Assembly (NCBI GenBank): GCA_035524795.1
Contig: DATKOF010000009.1
Coordinates: 1-35,076 of the forward strand
Origin: DATKOF01 sp035524795
GTDB lineage: Bacteria; Pseudomonadota; Gammaproteobacteria; Burkholderiales; SG8-41
Direction of reading: 5' to 3'
Length of the DNA stretch: 35,076 nt
Both the position numbers and the translations under genes were made by a program. A model generated the notes under the pieces. The model had not been told where the DNA came from. It saw nothing but the letters and a program-made list of their open reading frames with translations, and ran no database searches. Numbering within the stretch: the first letter of the stretch is position 1; each line of letters opens with the position of its first letter. Positions 30,428 to 35,076 of the stretch are shown in pieces.

Positions 30428-31336
30428 TTACCCGGTCGTGATCAGAAAATCGCGCACTGGCGCAATCTGATCTTCCGTCAGCAGCATCGGTGCATGGCCG
30501 ACGCCGGAAAATTCGACGATGCGCGGCCGCGGGCCGCGTTTCCGCATTTCATCGGCGATCTCCGGCAGCAGCAGGTCGGATTCGGTGCCGCGCAGCACCA
30601 GCGTCTGGCAGGTAATCGCATCCCACATCTTCCACAGATCGATGTCTGCCATCGGCTTCCCGCGGAACGGCAATCCGATGCCGGGGTCATATTTCATGCT
30701 CCAGCTGCCATCCGCATGCTGTCTCGCGTTGTGCCGCGTCAGGTGATTCCATTGCGCATCGGTCAGCGGCCCGAACGGCGCTGAAATCCTGCGCACGTAG
30801 TCCCGCAGCTCTTCGAAGGTCCGGAAACGCGGGTCGGCGGTGATGTAGCCGCCGATCCGATCGAGAAACGCGCGCGGGATCAGCGGGCCGACATCGTTGA
30901 CGACGAGTTTGCGGATCGGCGATCCTGGCTGCGCGGCCAGCAGCATGCCGATGACGCCGCCCATCGAAGTGCCGACCCAGCAGAGCGAGCGTGTGCTGTG
31001 ACGTTGCCGCAGCAAATCGCCCAGCCGCACCAGCCAGCGGCGCGGCGGCCAGAATACGACGCGCGCCAGCAATGTGGCTGTGTCGGACAGATATTGCGGG
31101 AGGCCGTAGTCCTGCTTGTCCGGCAGCCAGTCGCTGTCGCCGCGGCCGACGACGTCGGGACAGACGACGCGGCAATCGGGCGCAAGCCTTTCCGCGAGAA
31201 AATCGAAATCGCGGCAATTGCGGGTGAGACCGTGCACGCCGATCACGACGCGCGGATTACGCGGATCGCCCCAGTCGGTATAGTGCAGCCGGTGGAAGCC
31301 GCGCGGGTTTGCGCACAAGATATGGCCGTGTTTCAT
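30428..31336 (-). CDS. Alpha/beta hydrolase family protein
   Basis: This is an alpha/beta-fold hydrolase. The oxyanion region is VVIGVHGLTRNCRDFDFLAERLA, and the nucleophile elbow is WVGTSMGGVIGMLLA (Ser). The acid is likely in LVLRGTESDLLLPE, and the catalytic histidine is in FSGVGHAPMLLTEDQ. The substrate cannot be told from sequence. The ATG at 31334-31336 gives 302 residues and fits the family N-terminus (HGHILCANPRGFHRLHYTDWG). In-frame sequence upstream looks untranslated. It converges with the kinase gene and diverges from the LOG gene, with a ~155-base gap. Confidence 0.88.
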   Translation of the reverse strand: MKHGHILCANPRGFHRLHYTDWGDPRNPRVVIGVHGLTRNCRDFDFLAERLAPDCRVVCPDVVGRGDSDWLPDKQDYGLPQYLSDTATLLARVVFWPPRRWLVRLGDLLRQRHSTRSLCWVGTSMGGVIGMLLAAQPGSPIRKLVVNDVGPLIPRAFLDRIGGYITADPRFRTFEELRDYVRRISAPFGPLTDAQWNHLTRHNARQHADGSWSMKYDPGIGLPFRGKPMADIDLWKMWDAITCQTLVLRGTESDLLLPEIADEMRKRGPRPRIVEFSGVGHAPMLLTEDQIAPVRDFLITTG

Positions 31337-31492
31337 CGGATCTGCCGGGACAGCGGCAGCGACATGCCGCTGACGCCGAAGAAGACCGCGACATATGCGC
31401 GGCACCGCAGCAGGAAATCGCAATGCAGACGGTCGCGGCAGCTTTCACTCATCGTCTAAAATCACGCTTCGGGTAGCGACAGGCAGCATATC

Positions 31493-32074
31493 ATGCAGAG
31501 TGTTTGTGTATTTTGCGGTTCCAACATTGGCGCCAGCGAAGTTTATGCCGCGGCGGCACGCGACCTGGCGCACGCCGTCGCGGCGCGCGGCATGCGCATC
31601 GTTTACGGCGGCGGCAACGTCGGGCTGATGGGAGTGCTGGCGGAAGCCGCGCTTGCCGCCGGCGTGCCGGTGACCGGCGTCATTCCCCACGCGCTGTTGG
31701 AACGCGAAGTCGGTCACCGCGGCTTGGTCGATCTGCGGGTCGTCGATTCGATGCACGAGCGCAAGGCGCTGATGGCGGAACTGGCGGACGCCTTCGTCGC
31801 GCTGCCCGGCGGACTTGGCACCTATGAAGAGACATTCGAAATGCTGACCTGGGGGCAGCTCGGCATCCATCGCAAGCCATGCGGCATCCTCAGCGTCGCC
31901 GGCTTTTATGACAGTTTGATGGTGTTTCTCGATCATGCCGTCGCCGCGGGTTTTCTCAAACCGGAACACCGCGATATGCTGATCGTCGAGCACGATCCGG
32001 CGCTGTTGCTGGAACGGCTGGCCGCCCACCGATTGCCCGACGCCAGACGCTGGATAAATCGCAATCAGTCCTGA
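31493..32074 (+). CDS. LOG-family nucleoside 5'-monophosphate phosphoribohydrolase
   Basis: LOG proteins cleave the ribose phosphate from cytokinin-type or purine nucleoside monophosphates; in bacteria they are usually of unclear physiological role. The protein has the typical VCVFCGSNIGAS start, the VYGGGNVGLMGVLAEAAL stretch, the SMHERKALMAELADAFVALPGGLGTYEETFEMLTWGQL block (PGGxGTxxE), and the KPCGILSVAGFYDSLMVFLDHAV end. Its 193 residues are a normal length. It starts with ATG at 31493 and has no strong ribosome site. It stands alone, 90 bases before the DUF883-type operon. Confidence 0.92.
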   Translation: MQSVCVFCGSNIGASEVYAAAARDLAHAVAARGMRIVYGGGNVGLMGVLAEAALAAGVPVTGVIPHALLEREVGHRGLVDLRVVDSMHERKALMAELADAFVALPGGLGTYEETFEMLTWGQLGIHRKPCGILSVAGFYDSLMVFLDHAVAAGFLKPEHRDMLIVEHDPALLLERLAAHRLPDARRWINRNQS

Positions 32075-32165
32075 AAAGCGCTTGATTCCAGCGGGGAAAA
32101 TGAGTAGCCTAACCATCCCTATTCCGGCATCCGCCGGTTCCCCGTACTTTTACTAAGAGGCCTGC

Positions 32166-32477
32166 ATGAGTACCGAAGCTAACGTTGCCAAAGACAAACT
32201 GGTCGAAGATTTCAAGATCGTGATCGCCGACACCGAAGAACTGCTGCGGGCGACCGCCACCCTTGCCGGCGAGAAAGCCGCCTCGGCGCGCGAACGCATT
32301 CAGGAAAGCCTGCATCGCGCCAAGATCAAGCTCGCCGATGCGGAAGAAGCGATCGTCGGCAAGACCAAGCAGGCTGCGCGCGCCACCGACGAATATGTGC
32401 ACGAAAACCCGTGGCACGCGGTCGGTGTCGCCGCGGGCATCGGTCTGCTGATCGGTTTGCTGATCGGACGGCGTTAA
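32166..32477 (+). CDS. DUF883/ElaB-YqjD family ribosome-associated membrane protein
   Basis: This 103-residue protein has a long charged helical part (LVEDFKIVIADTEELLRATATLAGEKAASARERIQ...) and a C-terminal membrane helix (AVGVAAGIGLLIGLLIGRR). It matches the DUF883 family (ElaB/YqjD), small inner-membrane proteins that bind ribosomes, often in stationary phase. The motif DEYVHENPWHAVGVAAGIGLL is typical. It starts with ATG behind an AAGAGG ribosome site. It heads a compact operon with YqjE-like and YqjK-like genes, matching the yqjDEK arrangement of Enterobacteria. Confidence 0.93.
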   Translation: MSTEANVAKDKLVEDFKIVIADTEELLRATATLAGEKAASARERIQESLHRAKIKLADAEEAIVGKTKQAARATDEYVHENPWHAVGVAAGIGLLIGLLIGRR

Positions 32478-32483
32478 TCTTCC

Positions 32484-32882
32484 GTGACGGCGGAAGACCC
32501 CGGCCATAGCCGGAGCAGCACTGGACTGCTGCAATCGTTGCGCAACTTGGCGGCGACGCTGGTCGCGACGCTGCAGACACGCCTCGAACTGCTGGCCGCC
32601 GAGGTTGAAGAAGAGCGCGTTCGACTCGCGCGATTGCTGGTCCTCGCCGTCGTTGCGGTGTTCTTTCTTGCGCTTTCAGTACTGACGCTCACGCTGTTTG
32701 TTATCGTCCTGTTCTGGGACAGCTATCGTCTGCCGGTCATCGGCGGGCTGACGTTGATTTATCTGGCCATCGGCGCCGGCGCTGCGGTCGCCGCGCGCCG
32801 GCAGGCAACGGCCAGACCGCGTCTGTTTGCGGCGACCCTGGCCGAGCTGGCCAGGGATCGCGAGCGGCTGACTCCGAAATGA
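32484..32882 (+). CDS. YqjE-like/phage holin-family membrane protein
   Basis: This 132-residue protein starts with GTG six bases after the DUF883 stop. A soluble N-terminal helical region (LLQSLRNLAATLVATLQTRLELLAAEVEEERVRLARLLVL) precedes two transmembrane helices, about 50-75 and 85-105. This matches the YqjE/actinobacterial phage holin-like family (PF07332 type) that accompanies DUF883 genes. Function is unknown; it may help stress-related membrane organisation. The stop overlaps the next start (ATGA). Confidence 0.87.
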   Translation: MTAEDPGHSRSSTGLLQSLRNLAATLVATLQTRLELLAAEVEEERVRLARLLVLAVVAVFFLALSVLTLTLFVIVLFWDSYRLPVIGGLTLIYLAIGAGAAVAARRQATARPRLFAATLAELARDRERLTPK

Positions 32883-33181
32883 ATTACGCGGACCGCCTCT
32901 TCGAACTGGCGCAGCGCCGAGAGCGGCTGCTGGCGCGCGTCGAGCAGCAGAGAAGCGCCATTGCGGCCGAATGGCAGGCGTGGGAAAAACCGGCTGCGCT
33001 GGTTGACCGCGGCGTTGCTGTCGCCGGCTTCCTCAAATCCCATCCGTTATTGATTGCGATCGGCGTCGCGGCAGTCGTCGTGCTGCGTCTGCATAAACTC
33101 AGAAAATGGCTGGGGCGCGGCTGGATGCTGTGGCGGGTCTGGCGCTCCGCCGGCGCGTGGCTGCGCCGAATGTTCGCCTGA
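32879..33181 (+). CDS. YqjK-like small membrane protein
   Basis: The 100-residue protein has a charged N-terminal helix (LFELAQRRERLLARVEQQRSAIAAEWQAW) and a central hydrophobic segment (HPLLIAIGVAAVVVL). A basic, Trp/Arg-rich C-terminus (KWLGRGWMLWRVWRSAGAWLRRMFA) follows. It corresponds to the YqjK-like member of the yqjDEK cluster. It starts with ATG overlapping the preceding stop by four bases, so it is translationally coupled. Function unknown. Confidence 0.8.
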   Translation: MNYADRLFELAQRRERLLARVEQQRSAIAAEWQAWEKPAALVDRGVAVAGFLKSHPLLIAIGVAAVVVLRLHKLRKWLGRGWMLWRVWRSAGAWLRRMFA

Positions 33182-33212
33182 CCGGCGATACGGCGATTGG
33201 AACGGTGGCCTG

Positions 33213-33539
33213 ATGCGTCAGCAATTGAAGCAGTTTAATGCGCGCACGCTGGCGATGCTGCGCTCGGCCCGTGAGTTGACCGCCCGCGAGAAGCGGTTTC
33301 TGCTGAACGAGATATTGCAGATCAAGGGCCTGATGCCGTTGCTGATGAAGCAACGCAACAAGCAGCGCTGGACGACCGAGGAGCGTCTCGAGCTGCGTGC
33401 GCATTTGCGGCGCTTGTCGAATTTGAGTCCGTATCTGGTGGTGATGGTGCTGCCGGGATCGTTCCTGATGCTGCCGGCACTCGCCTGGTGGCTCGACCGC
33501 CGGCGTGGCCGCAATCGCGTGCAGCCGCTGGCGGGCTGA
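33213..33539 (+). CDS. LETM1-like small membrane protein
   Basis: This 108-residue protein has a helical, charged N-terminus (LKQFNARTLAMLRSARELTAREKRFLLNEILQIKGLMPLLMKQ) and a C-terminal hydrophobic segment (SPYLVVMVLPGSFLMLPALAWWLDRRRG). The segment and the preceding Arg/Leu-rich helix resemble the LETM1-like domain found in small proteobacterial proteins. That assignment is tentative. The ATG is 31 bases after the YqjK stop, with no strong ribosome site. It belongs to the same run of small membrane genes. Confidence 0.6.
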   Translation: MRQQLKQFNARTLAMLRSARELTAREKRFLLNEILQIKGLMPLLMKQRNKQRWTTEERLELRAHLRRLSNLSPYLVVMVLPGSFLMLPALAWWLDRRRGRNRVQPLAG

Positions 33540-33555
33540 TCCCCGCTGAAATGCC

Positions 33556-34095
33556 ATGTGGCTTCTGGCCGGACTGCTGTGGATCGCGCTGGTAGTCGGC
33601 ATCTACTGGTCGTACAAAAACAGGAAAGCGAAGCGCGATGCCGCGCGCGAGCAGAAGTTCCAGAAGATGTTCTCGGCATTGGCGCCCGCTCCCGCGTCAG
33701 GGCGCGCGCCGGCCGCAGTAGAGGAGGCAGTCCGTCTCGTCAAAAAACCGCGCCTGTTCGGGCCGCAGACGACACTGATCTACTATGTCCTGCGCAGCGG
33801 TCTTCCCGATCACGAAATTTTCGTCGATGTCCCGCTGGACAGTCTCATCGAATCGCCGTCGCCGGGCTACCACGCCGGACAAATGTCGAAGCGGCTGGCG
33901 GCGGCGCGCGTTGATTTCGTCGTCTGCGACAAGCAGATGGCGATCGTCGCCGCGGTGCTGCTTGACGGCAGCCCGGCGGTCGAGGCGGCTACGATCGAAG
34001 ATCTGCTAAGCGCAGGCATACGCCTGGTGCGCATCGATGCGGTGGCGCCGCCGAAGCATAGCCAGGTGCGGGCGCTGATTTACGGCGGGGTTTAA
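33556..34095 (+). CDS. DUF2726-like membrane-anchored protein with degenerate nuclease-like motif
   Basis: The 179-residue protein starts with a transmembrane helix (WLLAGLLWIALVVGIYW) and a basic Lys/Arg-rich stretch. A Pro/Ala linker precedes a C-terminal domain with ESPSPGYHAGQMSKRLAAARVDFVVCDKQMAIVAAVLLDGS and a final IRLVRIDAVAPPKHSQVRALIYGG. The VDFVVCD segment and what follows resemble DUF2726, a PD-(D/E)XK-like family, but the expected IELDD is here VLLDG. The Glu is absent, so nuclease activity is doubtful. The start ATG is 17 bases after the previous stop. It is the last gene of the run. Confidence 0.65.
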   Translation: MWLLAGLLWIALVVGIYWSYKNRKAKRDAAREQKFQKMFSALAPAPASGRAPAAVEEAVRLVKKPRLFGPQTTLIYYVLRSGLPDHEIFVDVPLDSLIESPSPGYHAGQMSKRLAAARVDFVVCDKQMAIVAAVLLDGSPAVEAATIEDLLSAGIRLVRIDAVAPPKHSQVRALIYGGV

Positions 34096-34195
34096 ATGTA
34101 CTGCTGATGGTTCTGTATTTGAAAGCTATTATTGCCATCGGATGCAAAAGCACCAAAGTCAAAGTTTCCCTGGGCACGACAAGGATTGGCGTCAT

Positions 34196-34243
34196 TTGAT
34201 GTAAACCGCCCTGATTAGAGAGCTGATCGGCGGGTCACATCAA
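34196..34243. other. Stem-loop between the DUF2726-like and ferric-reductase-like genes
   Basis: TTGATGT (34196-34202) pairs with ACATCAA (34237-34243), and CCGCC (34206-34210) with GGCGG (34229-34233), separated by a symmetric 3x3 internal loop. It lies four bases past the stop of the minus-strand gene and has no T-run. It may protect or end that transcript. Confidence 0.45.
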
Positions 34244-34246
34244 TGA

Positions 34247-35062
34247 TCAAACTGTAGCAATGAATCCGGAATTACCGGTGACGACAATAATCAGCAATGT
34301 AAGAATCGCAAGTGCGCTAAAAACAAAACCCGTTACACATGAGAGACGGCTGATACTGAATTGCTGTTCTGCAGAAGATATTTTAAATGTTGATCTATAC
34401 AACCGCCACATAAAAAGAGCCAGAACTGGAATCTGGGCCAACCAAATGGCCGGTCTGAGCCACGTGTAATACGGTAAATCAAGGCCAAGGATCATTGCGT
34501 GCCACACTGAAAACAAATACACAAATGCAATAAGGCGGTGAAAATTGATCCAATTCTTTCCGGAAAAGTACCGACGAAGGTAAAAAGTCGGCCCGACAAG
34601 GACCAAAAGGTATGCAGCCGCAATGCCCAGATCGTAGCCCCACACAGCTTCAGGCCATCCTTGATCAGCCCATGCCCCCGGAATCAGCACTGTTCGCCAG
34701 CTATCTCCCATCGCATCAAGAGCCGTGGTTATCATATGAATTACTACGAGTATCACGGCACTCAGGGCAACGTGTCTGTGAAGGCAGTTTATTGCTATGT
34801 TTTTTGAGTAGCCGCGCTCTTTAAGAATAGTTTGACTAAGGCCAAGCAAGACAGAGATATAGGAAAACAGAAGGGCAATGAGTCCTGATGATTGAAGGAA
34901 TGGGAATGCCCAAAACTTTCCCATATTCCTCATGTCCATGTCTTTCGACATCGCAATTGCTGCAGCGCTTATGCCCACTGATTGCAGATTATAAATGGCC
35001 ACTCCAATGACCACGAACAAAGCAGCGCTGACTAGATATGGGCCAAACCTCAGTCGGCCCAT
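34247..35062 (-). CDS. Ferric-reductase-like transmembrane protein
   Basis: This 271-residue protein has about seven hydrophobic helices. Two helices carry paired histidines as in the ferric reductase/NOX-type or MsrQ-like heme-binding family: HRHVALSAVILVVIHM (about 95-110) and FHRLIAFVYLFSVWHAM (about 174-190). Other features are DLGIAAAYLLVLVGPTFYLRRYF and a C-terminal helix pair. No FAD/NAD-binding domain is fused, so electrons would come from a partner. The gene is clearly AT-richer than its neighbours, suggesting recent acquisition. It starts with ATG 14 bases from the right edge, so upstream context is unseen. Confidence 0.78.
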   Translation of the reverse strand: MGRLRFGPYLVSAALFVVIGVAIYNLQSVGISAAAIAMSKDMDMRNMGKFWAFPFLQSSGLIALLFSYISVLLGLSQTILKERGYSKNIAINCLHRHVALSAVILVVIHMITTALDAMGDSWRTVLIPGAWADQGWPEAVWGYDLGIAAAYLLVLVGPTFYLRRYFSGKNWINFHRLIAFVYLFSVWHAMILGLDLPYYTWLRPAIWLAQIPVLALFMWRLYRSTFKISSAEQQFSISRLSCVTGFVFSALAILTLLIIVVTGNSGFIATV

Positions 35063-35076
35063 GTGGACTGAATAAC

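Noticed and set aside
1..35076. CRISPR arrays, insertion sequences, rRNA genes
   Set aside because: No spaced direct repeats, no transposase-like frames and no rRNA sequence were seen.

Overview
The window is about 35 kb of high-GC bacterial chromosome, most likely from a betaproteobacterium. The reasons are the queG / tsaE-amiC and mutL-miaA neighbourhoods, a three-gene PntAA/PntAB/PntB transhydrogenase, a MutL carrying the DMHA variant of the endonuclease motif, a PXPV-type secreted peptide, and a PA2778/PA2779-type gene pair. Most genes are ordinary housekeeping or envelope genes. Two stretches are clearly richer in A+T: 13.3-15.4 kb, and 34.1 kb to the right edge.

Layout. 0-4.3 kb: the 3' end of xseA, a polysaccharide pyruvyl transferase-like gene, then miaA and mutL on the minus strand. 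4.4-7.3 kb: the pntAA-pntAB-pntB operon with ATGA overlaps. 7.3-7.6 kb: a Fur-box promoter, a structured leader and a 42-residue membrane peptide. 7.7-12.0 kb: amiC and tsaE (minus), queG (plus), then a lone cyclic-nucleotide-binding domain protein, a GNAT acetyltransferase and an exported MsrB (all minus). 12.1-15.4 kb: an accessory cassette made of a DNA methyltransferase, divergent from a winged-helix-like protein, a GHKL-ATPase/Ig-like fusion and an 81-residue protein. 15.5-19.4 kb: glcD-glcE-glcF (glycolate oxidase), with related palindromic repeats in both gene gaps. 19.5-22.3 kb: a PXPV-like peptide, a hypoxanthine/uracil-DNA glycosylase and an orphan GspE/PilB-type ATPase. 22.4-24.8 kb: a membrane-anchored TAXI-type binding protein overlapping an SPFH protein. 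24.8-26.3 kb: two peroxiredoxins around tRNA-Arg(CCT). 26.4-28.8 kb: mlaA and the PA2778/PA2779-type pair. 29.1-31.3 kb: a transmembrane Ser/Thr kinase with two EF-hands and an alpha/beta hydrolase. 31.5-34.1 kb: a LOG-family gene followed by a run of small membrane genes (DUF883, YqjE-like, YqjK-like, LETM1-like, DUF2726-like). 34.2-35.1 kb: a ferric-reductase-like membrane protein.

The best candidate for an undescribed system is the 12.07-15.42 kb cassette. It combines a methyltransferase, a putative DNA-binding protein and a GHKL ATPase with tandem Ig-like domains and no signal peptide. An inverted repeat straddles the start of the plus-strand operon, and a hairpin overlaps the methyltransferase ribosome-binding site. 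This resembles, but does not obviously match, the restriction-modification-like systems with MutL/MORC-type ATPases. Other points worth a second look are the Fur-controlled micropeptide, the kinase with EF-hands, the TAXI-SPFH pair without a TRAP permease, the heptamer repeat at the miaA start, and the terminator-like hairpin at the start of the PA2778-type gene.

All calls come from reading the sequence by eye. No database search or structure prediction was run.
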